Made by a program: the position numbers and the translations under genes | Shown here: piece after piece, positions 48,813 to 57,829 of the stretch | Layout of the letters: the number at the start of each line of letters is the position of its first letter | Position numbering within the stretch: position 1 is the stretch's first letter | Source of the DNA: Cedecea neteri | Lineage (GTDB): Bacteria; Pseudomonadota; Gammaproteobacteria; Enterobacterales; Enterobacteriaceae | Assembly: GCF_000758325.1 (NCBI RefSeq) | Contig: NZ_CP009459.1 | Coordinates: 3,658,001 to 3,722,000 of the forward strand | Length of the DNA: 64,000 nt | Direction of reading: 5' to 3' | Notes under the pieces: model-generated | What the model saw: the letters and a program-made list of their open reading frames with translations, nothing else | The model's database searches: none | What the model was told of the DNA's origin: nothing

Positions 48813-49793
48813 ATGAAAACTATTCTGGTTATTGTCCCTGACGGCGGCATGCTGTTCGAAGCCGCCGGTATCGCCGATATTCTGATGCAGGCTAACCGCC
48901 TGCATGCGGAAGCCCTGACCGAGCCTCGCTACCGCATCAGTATCGCCACCACTCAACCCCATCACGTCGTGCACGGCATGTCCGGCCTGAACCTGCTGGC
49001 CGATCACCGGCTGGCCGACCTCGATCCCAATGAGCCTCGCGACACCATCATGATAACCGGCAAAGGCCAGAGCGAGCCCGAAGGCAGCGCGGTGGTCGAC
49101 TGGCTGTGCCGCGCCGCGCCGAATACTCAGCGCATTGCCTCCGTGTGCGGCGGCGCGATGCTGCTGGCCCGCGCCGGGCTGCTGGATGGCCGCCGGGCAA
49201 CCACCCACTGGCGAATGCTGGAAGAGATGCAGGCCAGGTGGCCGCAAATCAAAGTTGAAGGCGGCCCTCTGTATATTCAGGACGGCCCGGTGTGGACCTC
49301 CGGCGGCGTGAGTTCCGGCTTTGACCTTACGCTGGCGTTGGTTGAGGCGGATTACGGCTTCACCCTCGCGCGGGATGTGGCCCAGGATCTGGTGATGTAC
49401 CTCCATCGCCCCGGCGGCCAGCTGCAGTTTAGCCGCTATCATCTGCGCCAGGCGGCCAATACCGGGCCGATAAGCCAGCTTCAGGACTGGCTGCTGGATA
49501 ACCTGGCAGAGGATTTGTCGGTAGAAAAACTGGCGGAACGGGTCGCCATGAGTCCACGTAATTTTACCCGCGTCTTTACCCGTGAAACCGGCGTCACACC
49601 CGCCCGCTATGTGGAAGAAGCCCGACTGGCCGCCGCCCGCCATCATCTTGAGCAGTCGAACGACACCCTGGAGCGGGTCGCCTGCGCTTCGGGCTTTGGC
49701 ACCGCCATTAACCTGCGCCGCGTCTTTGAACGCCAGCTTCACCTCACGCCGGGAGAATACCGCGAACGTTTCCACTGCCGGAAGTTGGCATGA
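48813..49793 (+). CDS. GlxA-family transcriptional regulator (DJ-1/PfpI + AraC)
   Basis: A 326-residue regulator. The N-terminal DJ-1/PfpI-like domain (about 5-190) has the nucleophile-elbow-like ASVCGGAMLLARAGLLDGRRATTHW; the C-terminal AraC domain (about 215-320) reads LSVEKLAERVAMSPRNFTRVFTRETG. GlxA-type proteins often control catabolism of betaines, carnitine or arginine. It lies 40 bases after hutG in the same direction and may be co-transcribed. Its target could be the downstream GAPDH gene or the betaine operon; this is inference. Confidence 0.87.
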   Translation: MKTILVIVPDGGMLFEAAGIADILMQANRLHAEALTEPRYRISIATTQPHHVVHGMSGLNLLADHRLADLDPNEPRDTIMITGKGQSEPEGSAVVDWLCRAAPNTQRIASVCGGAMLLARAGLLDGRRATTHWRMLEEMQARWPQIKVEGGPLYIQDGPVWTSGGVSSGFDLTLALVEADYGFTLARDVAQDLVMYLHRPGGQLQFSRYHLRQAANTGPISQLQDWLLDNLAEDLSVEKLAERVAMSPRNFTRVFTRETGVTPARYVEEARLAAARHHLEQSNDTLERVACASGFGTAINLRRVFERQLHLTPGEYRERFHCRKLA

Positions 49794-49871
49794 ATTGATC
49801 CTTTTTTGTCATTTACGCCATTTCACTCTGAGCCTACTCTGACCCCAGACATTCAAGAGAAGGAGTGAATC

Positions 49872-50882
49872 ATGGTTAAGGTCGGGATTAATGGTTTTGG
49901 CAGAATCGGACGTAACGTGCTGCGAGCTGCCCTGGGTAACCCCAATATTGAGATCGTGGCCATCAACGATCTGACGGACAGCAAAACCCTTGCGCACCTG
50001 TTAAAACACGACTCGCTGATGGGCAAACTGCCTGCACCGGTGGAGGCTTCCGAAGGGCTGCTTCACGTTGACGGCAAGCCGGTTCGCGTCTTCAGCGAAA
50101 GAGATCCGGCGCTGATCCCATGGCGTGACGTTGGCGTGGATATCGTTATCGAGGCCACCGGCTTTTTCACCAGTCGCGAAAAAGCCGAGGTTCACATCAC
50201 CCACGGCGGCGCAAAACGCGTGATCATTTCGGCCCCAGGCAAAGACGACGATCTGACCATCGTACTGGGCGTGAACCACGAAAGTTACGATCCGCAGAAG
50301 CATTTTGTGGTCAGCAACGGCAGCTGTACTACCAACGGCCTGGCCCCTGCCGCGCAGGTGCTGCATCAGGCATTCGGCATTGAACACGGCCTGATGAACA
50401 CCACCCACGCCTACACCAACAGCCAGGCGCTGCACGACCAGCCGGAAAAAGACCTGCGTGGCGCACGGGCGGCAGCGCTGTCGATTGTGCCGTATTCCAG
50501 CGGCGCGGCTAAAGCCCTCGGCAAGGTTATCCCGGAGCTTGACGGCCGCCTGACCGGCTACTCTTTGCGTGTGCCGGTGCCGGTAGTGTCCATCGTCGAT
50601 TTAACCGTGACGCTCAAACGCGATGTCACGGCGGAAGAAGTGAACGCCGCGTTCCGTAAAGCCGCAGAAGCTGGCCCGCTGAAAGACATTCTGGGCTACA
50701 GCGATGAGCCGCTGGTCTCCAGCGATTACCAGGGCGACCCGCGCTCTTCGATTATTGACGGGCTTTCAACTCTGGTGATTGGCGGGAATCTGGTGAAAAT
50801 TCTGGCCTGGTACGACAACGAATGGGGCTTCTCTAACCGCCTGGTTGACCTTGCCCTGCTGATGGATAAACGCGGGCTGTAA
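49872..50882 (+). CDS. gap: Type I glyceraldehyde-3-phosphate dehydrogenase, not GapA-like
   Basis: A 336-residue NAD-type GAPDH. It has the Rossmann start KVGINGFGRIGRNVLRAA, Asp33 (INDLTD) for NAD, Cys152 (SNGSCTTNGLAP) and His179 (NTTHAYTNSQ). It differs from enterobacterial GapA: TTHAYTNSQ and DLRGARAAALSIVPYSSGAAKALGKV resemble Bacillus and cyanobacterial types, so it is probably an acquired or ancient second copy. GGAG precedes the ATG by seven bases and a strong terminator follows. Whether it works in glycolysis, gluconeogenesis or on another aldehyde is unknown. Confidence 0.9.
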   Translation: MVKVGINGFGRIGRNVLRAALGNPNIEIVAINDLTDSKTLAHLLKHDSLMGKLPAPVEASEGLLHVDGKPVRVFSERDPALIPWRDVGVDIVIEATGFFTSREKAEVHITHGGAKRVIISAPGKDDDLTIVLGVNHESYDPQKHFVVSNGSCTTNGLAPAAQVLHQAFGIEHGLMNTTHAYTNSQALHDQPEKDLRGARAAALSIVPYSSGAAKALGKVIPELDGRLTGYSLRVPVPVVSIVDLTVTLKRDVTAEEVNAAFRKAAEAGPLKDILGYSDEPLVSSDYQGDPRSSIIDGLSTLVIGGNLVKILAWYDNEWGFSNRLVDLALLMDKRGL

Positions 50883-50898
50883 CGGTCGCTGAAATGCA

Positions 50899-50927
50899 AA
50901 AGCCAGCCTTGCGGCTGGCTTTTTTTA
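50899..50927 (+). terminator. Terminator of the GAPDH gene
   Basis: AGCCAGCC/GGCTGGCT stem with a TTGC loop followed by seven T. Confidence 0.92.
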
Positions 50928-50967
50928 TTGCCGCCTCTGCAATACAGAGGCTGGCTGAGGCGTTAAC

Positions 50968-52626
50968 TTACAGCGCCATATCGTGCTGGGTCGCCGCTTC
51001 CGCTTTCGCTTCAGCTGGTTTTGCTACCGGGGTTGCGCTCTGGTCGTTCATTTGAATGACCGGCGGTTTGGTCAGCTGCAGCGTGGCTGCGGTGTCATCC
51101 CAAACTTTCTGCGTCAGCGCCGCGTTGCCGTTCATCTCCTGGCCGTAGCTTGGTACAACGGAGCGGATCTTGCTCTGCCACTCAGGCGAGTTGAACTGCT
51201 GCGGGAACATCTGCTTCAGCACGTTCAGCGTGATAGGTGCCGCGGTAGATGCGCCTGGGGATGCGCCCAGCAGAGCAGAAATGGTTTTCTGCTGGTCAAC
51301 AACCACTTCGGTACCGAGTTTCAGCACGCCACCTTTATTCTCATCTTTTTTGATGATCTGCACGCGTTGGCCGGCCTGAATCAGTTTCCAGTCTTCTTTA
51401 CGCGCCTGCGGGTAGTACTCTTTCAGCGCCTCAAAGCGGTCTTCATCACTCAGCATCACCTGACCAATCAGGTATTTCACCAGGTCAAAGTTATCCAGAC
51501 CTACGTCGGTCATCGGCATAAAGTTGCTGGTGGTGGTGGTGCTCAGCAGATCGAAGAAAGAGCCGTTTTTCAGGAACTTGGTAGAGAAGGTCGCGAACGG
51601 CCCAAACAGCACTACGCGCTTACCGTCGATAAAGCGGGCGTCAATGTGCGGCACGGACATCGGAGGCGCACCCACGGAGGCCTGACCATACACTTTTTCA
51701 AGATGCTGGCTGGTTACCGCCGGGTTTTCGGTCATCAGGAAGGAGCCACCCACCGGGAAACCGGCGTAGTTTTTCGATTCTGGAATACCGGTTTCCTGCA
51801 GCAGTTTCAGCGCGCCGCCGCCAGCCCCGATAAAGACATATTTCGCATCTATGGCGTGCTCTTTGCCGCTGGTCACGTCTTTGATGGTAACGTGCCAGGA
51901 ATTATCACCGTTGCGTTTGAAGTCGGTGACTTCAGAAGATGTTTGCAGGGAGAAGTTCGGGCTTTTTTTCAGGCTGCCGATCAGCTGGCGGGTAATTTCG
52001 CCGTAGTTAACGTCGGTCCCTACTGGCGTCCAGGTGGCTGCCACTTTTTGATTCGGGTCGCGCCCTTCCATCACCAGCGGAGCCCACTGTTTAATTTGCT
52101 CGTGGTTAGTGGAGAATTTCATGCCCTGGAACAGCGTGGTTTTCTGCAGCGCATCATAGCGTTTGGTCAGATACTCAACGTTTTTATCGCCCCAGACAAA
52201 ACTCATGTGTGGCGTGGAATTAATAAACGAATGCGGATCGTTCAAAATACCGCGCTGAATTTGTGCGGACCAGAACTGGCGGGAAATCATAAACTGTTCG
52301 TTAATTTCCAGCGCTTTGCTGACATCAATAGAACCGTCCGGGCGCTCCGGCGTATAGTTCAGTTCCATATTTGCCGAGTGCCCTGTACCGGCGTTATTCC
52401 AGCCGTTAGAGGACTCAAGCGCCACGCCGTCAAGCTTCTCAACCATGACCTGTTTCCAGTCCGGCTGCAGCTCCTGGAGCCACGTCCCGAGAGAGGCGCT
52501 CATAATACCGCCGCCAATCAGCAGGAAGTCAGTTTTTTGCGTGGAATCCGCGTTAGCGTAGCTAGCAGAGCTTACGAATAACGCCAGTGTTGTCAGAGAA
52601 ATAATTGTCTTTTTCATTGCAGGCAT
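50968..52626 (-). CDS. mqo: Malate:quinone oxidoreductase Mqo
   Basis: FAD-dependent peripheral membrane enzyme that oxidises malate to oxaloacetate and reduces quinone. The 552 residues (E. coli 548) have the FAD loop [31 protein letters not shown] and [14 protein letters not shown]. The N-terminus is a signal-like hydrophobic segment ([22 protein letters not shown]), as in E. coli Mqo. The start may be ATG 52617 (MKKTII); neither start has a good ribosome site. The tail is rich in Ala, Lys, Glu and Pro. It is convergent with the GAPDH gene; E. coli has mqo elsewhere. Confidence 0.95.
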   Translation of the reverse strand: MPAMKKTIISLTTLALFVSSASYANADSTQKTDFLLIGGGIMSASLGTWLQELQPDWKQVMVEKLDGVALESSNGWNNAGTGHSANMELNYTPERPDGSIDVSKALEINEQFMISRQFWSAQIQRGILNDPHSFINSTPHMSFVWGDKNVEYLTKRYDALQKTTLFQGMKFSTNHEQIKQWAPLVMEGRDPNQKVAATWTPVGTDVNYGEITRQLIGSLKKSPNFSLQTSSEVTDFKRNGDNSWHVTIKDVTSGKEHAIDAKYVFIGAGGGALKLLQETGIPESKNYAGFPVGGSFLMTENPAVTSQHLEKVYGQASVGAPPMSVPHIDARFIDGKRVVLFGPFATFSTKFLKNGSFFDLLSTTTTSNFMPMTDVGLDNFDLVKYLIGQVMLSDEDRFEALKEYYPQARKEDWKLIQAGQRVQIIKKDENKGGVLKLGTEVVVDQQKTISALLGASPGASTAAPITLNVLKQMFPQQFNSPEWQSKIRSVVPSYGQEMNGNAALTQKVWDDTAATLQLTKPPVIQMNDQSATPVAKPAEAKAEAATQHDMAL

Positions 52627-52927
52627 AATAATTCTATTGCATCGCAGGTGAATGAAGTAGATCTATGTTAACCCACTTTCACGATATTTTAAAATCTCAT
52701 TCACATCCTGATTAATCCATACAATTAATGCCAATGATTTTTTTAATTAAAAAAACCAAATAAAATCAGATATTATAAAAATAATACCGCCGAATAATAC
52801 ATCCTGTATTCCTGGTATTATTAGCGGTAATTCACTTAATTATCGGGATGTTATTGGTAAAAAAAATCCACACGCAGGTATGGATTTTATCCTTATTTTG
52901 TTGCCACAAAAGGCGATAAATTCGTCG
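52627..52927. other. AT-rich gap between mqo and the FMN reductase gene
   Basis: Holds the mqo upstream region and the terminator of the reductase gene (52863-52888). The stretch 52680-52800 is very AT-rich with many short A and T runs, suited to H-NS or a long promoter region. I see no gene in it. Confidence 0.5.
52863..52888 (-). terminator. Terminator of the FMN reductase gene
   Basis: AAAATCCA/TGGATTTT stem with a 10-base loop; on the minus strand it is followed by a run of T. Its stem is a variant of the AATCCACGC terminators seen near ychF and cynT. Confidence 0.75.
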
Positions 52928-53488
52928 TTAACGGTTTGTGCTATTTTGCTCTACCGCCTTAATAAAGACGTCAAGCTGGGTACGAATAGACGCCGCCGTG
53001 GCGGAATCAACTAAACGTCCGTTCTCCAGTTTCTGCTGAGCAAAGCTGACCGCCAGCTCCGGCAGCGGCACCATGTTGCACAGCATTGAGGCCAGCGTTT
53101 CCCGCAGCTGGTATTGCGCCCTGACGCCGCCAAGTGCGCCGGTCGACTGCGAAACAAAAAAGACATATTTTCCCAGCATACAGCTGGCCCTGACCGGCCT
53201 TGACAGCCAGTCGAGCGCATTCTTGAGTACGCCGGGTATGCCGTGATTGTATTCCGGCACCGTAATGATCACCGCATCGGCCTCAGTCACTAGCCGACGG
53301 GCGCTTACCACCGGCTCAGGTAATTCCCCCTTTTCCAGATCCTGGCAATAATGTTCCATGGCGCCAATATCAAGCACGCTAAAATGACTCGGCTCAGGCA
53401 GCATTTCGCCAATGCTGTTGAGCAATGCACGGGAAGCGGAATCTACCCGCAAGCTACCGGCTATACCTACGAAGCGTAATGTTTTCAT
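52928..53488 (-). CDS. NAD(P)H-dependent FMN reductase (ChrR/YieF-like flavodoxin fold)
   Basis: A 186-residue flavodoxin-like oxidoreductase that should reduce quinones, azo compounds or metals with NAD(P)H. It has the FMN loop GIAGSLRVDSASRALLNSI and the family motif PEYNHGIPGVLKNALDWLSR. It is divergent from the AraC gene (97 bases apart), which is probably its regulator. The exact substrate cannot be told. Confidence 0.88.
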   Translation of the reverse strand: MKTLRFVGIAGSLRVDSASRALLNSIGEMLPEPSHFSVLDIGAMEHYCQDLEKGELPEPVVSARRLVTEADAVIITVPEYNHGIPGVLKNALDWLSRPVRASCMLGKYVFFVSQSTGALGGVRAQYQLRETLASMLCNMVPLPELAVSFAQQKLENGRLVDSATAASIRTQLDVFIKAVEQNSTNR

Positions 53489-53585
53489 CTTGTTCTCCTC
53501 TTATTTTCTCGATGCCGGTATTATCAGAAAAAGAATGTGATAATTCTTTCGCTAATCCGCCAAAACCCTTCGCAGGAGTGCCAAC

Positions 53586-54356
53586 ATGCCAGACGCCCTA
53601 TCCGTGGCAATCGCAGCTTCCGACATGACCCATCGCCGCGGGGACGACGTGACGTTTCACTGCCATATGCACGGCCAGTTAAGCGTCACGCTGGAAGGCA
53701 CCCTTCGGCTGCAAACCGAAACAGGTTGGTGGCTGGCTACGCCCGGTAACGGCGTTTGGGTGCCGCCGGGCCTGCGACACCGGGCGCTTTACACCGAGCG
53801 TTCGCGGCTGATTAACCTGCGTTTCCGACAAGGGTTTGAGCTGCACTTGCCGGAAAACAGCTCGCTTATCGTCGCCTCAAATCTGCTGACGGAGCTGGCC
53901 AAAGAAGCCTTAGCGATTCAACACAGCGACGATCCGGGCGCACAACTTGAGCTCATTGCACAACTGCTGCACTTCCAGCTGCGAAAACAAGTTTTGAAAA
54001 CCGATCTGTTTGTGCCTGAGGGTAAAGATAAGCGGCTGAGGATAATCACCAACCTGCTGCGGGAAGATCCAGCCTGTAGCAAAACGCTGGTGCAGCTGGC
54101 CGCTGTCGCCTTCATTAGCCCCAGAACATTAGGCCGTCTCTTCGAAAGCGAAATCGGGATAAATTTTACTCGCTGGCGGGAAAGAATGAGGATTATCAGC
54201 TCGGTGGAAAAATTGGTTAACGGCGAGCCGATAACTCAGGTGGCGTATGATATGGGCTATCAAAGCGCCAGCAGCTTTACCACTGCCTTTACCCGAATTA
54301 TCGGCCTGCCGCCGGGGCGTTATCTTAAAGAGACTTTCACCCCGGATAAAAGCTGA
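53586..54356 (+). CDS. AraC-family transcriptional regulator with cupin sensor
   Basis: A 256-residue regulator: an N-terminal cupin-like domain (FHCHMHGQLSVTLEGTLRL, VPPGLRHRALY) and a C-terminal AraC domain (about 160-250; KTLVQLAAVAFISPRTLGRLF and ITQVAYDMGYQSASSFTTAF). It starts 97 bases from the divergent FMN reductase gene and overlaps the convergent MFS gene by 37 bases at its end. It likely controls one or both; the ligand is unknown. Confidence 0.87.
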   Translation: MPDALSVAIAASDMTHRRGDDVTFHCHMHGQLSVTLEGTLRLQTETGWWLATPGNGVWVPPGLRHRALYTERSRLINLRFRQGFELHLPENSSLIVASNLLTELAKEALAIQHSDDPGAQLELIAQLLHFQLRKQVLKTDLFVPEGKDKRLRIITNLLREDPACSKTLVQLAAVAFISPRTLGRLFESEIGINFTRWRERMRIISSVEKLVNGEPITQVAYDMGYQSASSFTTAFTRIIGLPPGRYLKETFTPDKS

Positions 54357-55741
54357 CGGCGGGTGACGGCGGCGATCGCCAGCGCCAGCATCATCACAAT
54401 TTCAGCCGCCAGGAACCCAATCATCGCCACGGAATAATCCCCGCTCTGGTGCTGCAAATGCAGGAACAATGCGCCGAGGACCGCCGGGCCAAGCCCCAGC
54501 GCAGACTGCTGCAGAGTGCTTAATATGGCGCTTGCCGCCCCGGCATCGTTCAGGTCGATATCGCGCATCCCGATGCGGTAGAAACTGTTCACAATCAGCG
54601 CCTGGCCGTAACCCACCACCAGCGTCGCCGGGGCAATAGCCAGCGGGCCTGCGTGAGTGCCAAAGTGGTAAAGCGTCAATATCAGCCCCAGCAGGCCCAC
54701 CACCTGGATGGCAATTCCGCTCAGTAAAATAGTGCTCAGCGAATGGCGCACGATAAGCCTCGGCGCAAACCATGCGGAGACAAAATATGAAATGCCCATG
54801 GCAATAAAACTGTTCCCGGACTGCCACGGTGCCATCCCCATGCCCGACTGCAGCGTCAGTGCCATGCAGAACATAAAGCCCGACCAGCAGGTAAAGAACA
54901 GCAGCGCAATCAACAGGCCAAACCTTATGCTGCCCAGCTTAAGCAGCCTTGGCGGCAGTAGCGGCTGTAGCCCACGCTGCTGCTGGTTAAGCGCGCCAAC
55001 GCGCATCAGATAGCCGAGCGGCAGCGTGGCCACCAGCATCAGCTGCATCGGCCACGGCCAGTGTAGCTCTGGCCCCAGCGCCATCGGGAACAGCAGGCAA
55101 CACAGCACCAGCGCGAGCGTGAAGGTTCCCTGCCAGTCAATCCGCGAGTGGCTTTCGCTGCGCGTTTCAGGAATATAAAACCGGCTCAGGACCAGCACCA
55201 ACAGGCAGATTGGCACGTTAATAAAGAACGCGTTTCGCCAGCCCAGCCCGGCAATATCCGCCGACACCAGCCAGCCGCCGCCCATCTGGCCGATGATAAA
55301 GGCAATCCCGCCAATGCCGCCGTACAGGCTAATGGCGCGGGCGTGAGCGGTGCCCTTGAGCGTCACGTGCAGCGTGGCAAGGATCTGCGGCACGATCAGC
55401 GCAGCGCCAACGCCTTGCAGGGTACGGGCCGCCAGCAGCTCGGTGACCGAGCCGGATATCCCGCAGAGAAAAGAAGCAATACCGAACAGGGCCACGCCCC
55501 AGAGCAACGTTCTGCGGCGGCCGTGGTTATCCCCCAGTTTGCTACCCACCGCCAGGCTGACGGCAAAGGCAACGCCGTAAAGTGCCACAATAAGTTCAAG
55601 TTGGGTTGCCGTAGTGCCGAGGGACTGCGTGATCGAGTCCAGCGCCACGTTGGTGATAGAGGTGTCGATTAACGGCAACATCTGGCCCGTCAACAGCAGC
55701 ACCAGGCCCGCACGACCGGGTGAAACAGGCGAATTATTCAT
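54320..55741 (-). CDS. MFS efflux transporter, DHA2 (14-TM) family
   Basis: A 473-residue drug:H+ antiporter-2 type protein. The family motifs are LPLIDTSITNVALDSI in TM1, KLGDNHGRRRTLLWG after TM2 and the motif-C region of TM5. I take ATG 55741 (MNNSPVSPGRAG), nine bases after GGAG; an upstream ATG at 55753 has no such site. It is divergent from an HTH regulator across an inverted repeat, which suggests ligand-controlled efflux. The substrate is unknown. Confidence 0.88.
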   Translation of the reverse strand: MNNSPVSPGRAGLVLLLTGQMLPLIDTSITNVALDSITQSLGTTATQLELIVALYGVAFAVSLAVGSKLGDNHGRRRTLLWGVALFGIASFLCGISGSVTELLAARTLQGVGAALIVPQILATLHVTLKGTAHARAISLYGGIGGIAFIIGQMGGGWLVSADIAGLGWRNAFFINVPICLLVLVLSRFYIPETRSESHSRIDWQGTFTLALVLCCLLFPMALGPELHWPWPMQLMLVATLPLGYLMRVGALNQQQRGLQPLLPPRLLKLGSIRFGLLIALLFFTCWSGFMFCMALTLQSGMGMAPWQSGNSFIAMGISYFVSAWFAPRLIVRHSLSTILLSGIAIQVVGLLGLILTLYHFGTHAGPLAIAPATLVVGYGQALIVNSFYRIGMRDIDLNDAGAASAILSTLQQSALGLGPAVLGALFLHLQHQSGDYSVAMIGFLAAEIVMMLALAIAAVTRRQLLSGVKVSLR

Positions 55742-55799
55742 CAGAGACTCCATTGCATAGTTCAGGATACCGACGTAGGATCCCTGAACATTTAACCGG

Positions 55800-55825
55800 G
55801 TACCAGTTCTTACTTATACTGGTAC
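55800..55825. promoter_or_regulatory. Inverted repeat operator between the MFS and HTH genes
   Basis: GTACCAGT-N10-ACTGGTAC is a perfect 8-bp inverted repeat in the 111-base divergent interval. It is probably bound by the adjacent HTH regulator, which would control both genes. Confidence 0.6.
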
Positions 55826-55852
55826 TGGCACTACTATTCTGGAGTATTTGTG

Positions 55853-56728
55853 ATGCTCATCACTCAGCCTGAACTGCGCCATGGCCCGCTGGACGACAGC
55901 CGTAAAATGCTGGCGCTGTTTTTGCGCACCCGGCGTGAAAGTCTGGACCCGCAGCGGCTGGGGCTACCGCGCAGCGGGCGTCGCCGCACGCCCGGCCTTC
56001 GCCGCGAAGAAGTGGCGCTGCTGGCTGATATCGGCGTGACCTGGTATACCTGGCTGGAGCAGGGACGAGAAGTGAATCCATCCTCAAGCGCCATGGCGGC
56101 GATCGCCAGCGCGCTGCAGTGCTCCCCGGCGGAAACCCGTCATTTGTTTATTCTGGCCGGCCTGCCCCCATCCGAAGCGCCCGCCGCCGCGCAGTGCGAG
56201 GGGCTCAGCCCCGCCGCCAGACGGATGCTGGACGCCCTGATGCCCAACCCTGCCAGCATTCAGAAGCCGAACTTCGACATACTCGGCTACAACTCACATT
56301 TTTGCCACCTCATGGGGGTCGATCTCGACAATGAACCGCCGGAGCACCGCAACTGCATTTATCAGTATCTGACTAATGAGACCTGGCGCAGCCGGGTGGA
56401 CTGTAACGAAGATGTACTGCCCAAGTTTGTCGGCTGGTTCCGCGCCGGGATCACCGAGCACCGAGGCGACCCGCGCTGGGAAGCACTGCTGGAATCGTTT
56501 TTCACCGCTTCACCCGCGTTTAAAACGCTCTGGGAGCAGCGCTATGAAATCCGCAATATCGAAAATCATATAAAACAGTATACGCATCCGCAGATCGGCA
56601 CCTTCGGTATGCAACAGGTCAACTGGTACTCTGCCCCGCGAGACGGTTCAAGACTGTTGGTTTACCTGCCGATTGATGAAACAGGTGAGCGCGCTTTGCG
56701 GCTGTTTTCTCAATCGAGCGGCACCTGA
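55853..56728 (+). CDS. HTH (XRE-type) regulator with MmyB-like ligand-binding domain
   Basis: A 291-residue regulator. The N-terminal HTH (about 15-95) reads RRTPGLRREEVALLADIGVTWYTWLEQGR, typical of MmyB-like regulators; the C-terminal MmyB ligand-binding domain (about 110-285) is PAS-like. In this family it often sits opposite a transporter or SDR gene and represses it; here the partner is the MFS gene. A GTG three bases upstream is an alternative start. A terminator follows. Confidence 0.88.
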   Translation: MLITQPELRHGPLDDSRKMLALFLRTRRESLDPQRLGLPRSGRRRTPGLRREEVALLADIGVTWYTWLEQGREVNPSSSAMAAIASALQCSPAETRHLFILAGLPPSEAPAAAQCEGLSPAARRMLDALMPNPASIQKPNFDILGYNSHFCHLMGVDLDNEPPEHRNCIYQYLTNETWRSRVDCNEDVLPKFVGWFRAGITEHRGDPRWEALLESFFTASPAFKTLWEQRYEIRNIENHIKQYTHPQIGTFGMQQVNWYSAPRDGSRLLVYLPIDETGERALRLFSQSSGT

Positions 56729-56740
56729 ATCTTTGCCTTC

Positions 56741-56777
56741 ACATCGGGCAGCCTGAAGACGGCCCGATGTTTTTTTA
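56741..56777 (+). terminator. Terminator of the HTH regulator gene
   Basis: ACATCGGGC/GCCCGATGT 9-bp stem with a 12-base loop, followed by a run of T. Confidence 0.88.
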
Positions 56778-57021
56778 TTGTTTTAAGAATAACCTCAAGG
56801 AAACCTAAAAAGCCCTCTCACATTGACCGCAGAATAAAAATAACGCTTCGCTGAAAAGCCTGAATTTATCAAACAAATTCAAAAAATTAACGCTATCTTC
56901 ATGCTTTTTACTATACTTACGCGACACGTCGATTACTTTTACATCAGCCTAATTTTTTGCTGCGTTAACCTGGCATTAAACCTTCATGTACGTAATAGGT
57001 TATTCCACTGTTATAACACCA

Positions 57022-57049
57022 TTGAATTGTTAACCGGGCTATGTAAAAT
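57022..57049 (+). promoter_or_regulatory. Probable promoter of the lipoprotein/pseudokinase cluster
   Basis: In the 485-base gap 56729-57213, TTGAAT (57022-57027) and TAAAAT (57044-57049) with a 16-base spacer predict a start near 57056 and a leader of about 158 nt before the ATG at 57214. The part 56780-57020 is AT-rich and I see no gene in it. The leader is G+C richer and could fold, but I recognise no riboswitch. Confidence 0.45.
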
Positions 57050-57213
57050 CACGCTACTATGCTGAAACCACGCGAATTCCTTGCACCGGCGAGATACTCA
57101 AGCCGCCGCGCCGTTTTGCGTGGGCGTATCTCACGTCGTGGATAATTTTCCTGTGCGGCGCTCCTTGCTCCCGCGGCGGTTGGGTTTTAACCTTTTTCTC
57201 AGGGAACGTCTCA

Positions 57214-57708
57214 ATGAAATTGCGAAGCCTGTTAGTCCTCCTTGTTGTCACTACGGTTGTCGGCTGTAAAGCGCCGCCGCCGAAGATGACCGACGACACC
57301 ATTGTGACCAGCACGGTAAACGGCGTCACCCTGACTCACCGCTATATCGTTGAAGTACCGAAAGAATTCACGCCTGTTGACGCCGAGTATCGGGCACTTT
57401 ATCCGGGTTCCATCATGAGCAAACCCGATTTTGGTGGCAAAGTGCTGGGCCAGCTTGAGAATGGCCAAAGCTATACCGTGCTAGGCGAAGTGGAAAACCA
57501 CTGGTTTGCTATCGCCGAACAGGATAAACAAGAGCTGCTGGGCTATGTGCCGCTCAGGGCGCTGGTAAAAAGCGAGCTGTATAACCAGACGCTGAAAAAA
57601 GACCGGCCTCGCCCTCGTCGCGCGGCCAAAAAATCCACCTGCGTTGCGGTAGATAATAAAAGCAAAGCCTGCCAGAACGCCGACAACGGAACGTGGATCA
57701 TTAATTAA
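57214..57708 (+). CDS. Lipoprotein with SH3-like domain
   Basis: A 164-residue lipoprotein. A type II signal peptide ends in VTTVVGCK (Cys18, +2 Lys). The middle (about 70-115) resembles a bacterial SH3 domain (GKVLGQLENGQSYTVLGEVENHWFAIA, GYVPLRALV). The tail is basic (KKDRPRPRRAAKK) and ends with two cysteines. I do not recognise a named family. It comes first in a three-gene cluster with an exported protein and a membrane pseudokinase, so it may be the peptidoglycan- or ligand-contacting partner. Confidence 0.75.
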   Translation: MKLRSLLVLLVVTTVVGCKAPPPKMTDDTIVTSTVNGVTLTHRYIVEVPKEFTPVDAEYRALYPGSIMSKPDFGGKVLGQLENGQSYTVLGEVENHWFAIAEQDKQELLGYVPLRALVKSELYNQTLKKDRPRPRRAAKKSTCVAVDNKSKACQNADNGTWIIN

Positions 57709-57712
57709 ACTT

Positions 57713-57728
57713 CCCCCCCGGGGGTTTT
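57713..57728 (+). terminator. Weak terminator-like GC stem after the lipoprotein gene
   Basis: A C-run facing a G-run (CCCC/GGGG with a short C loop) followed by TTTT, just past the stop. It could reduce but not abolish read-through to the next gene. Confidence 0.35.
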
Positions 57729-57829
57729 CTAACCAAAGTTTTTGGTATGAGAGTAGCAACGACTTACCCGGCAACCTGTGCAGGCGTTAACGTTGTCCTC
57801 TCTTTACACACAGGCTAACAAGGATTTTT

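Noticed and set aside
51000-52581. Long plus-strand open frame of about 530 codons opposite mqo
   Set aside because: It is the antisense shadow of mqo, whose protein matches the family over its full length; the plus-strand product has no recognisable domain and a skewed His/Arg/Phe-rich composition.
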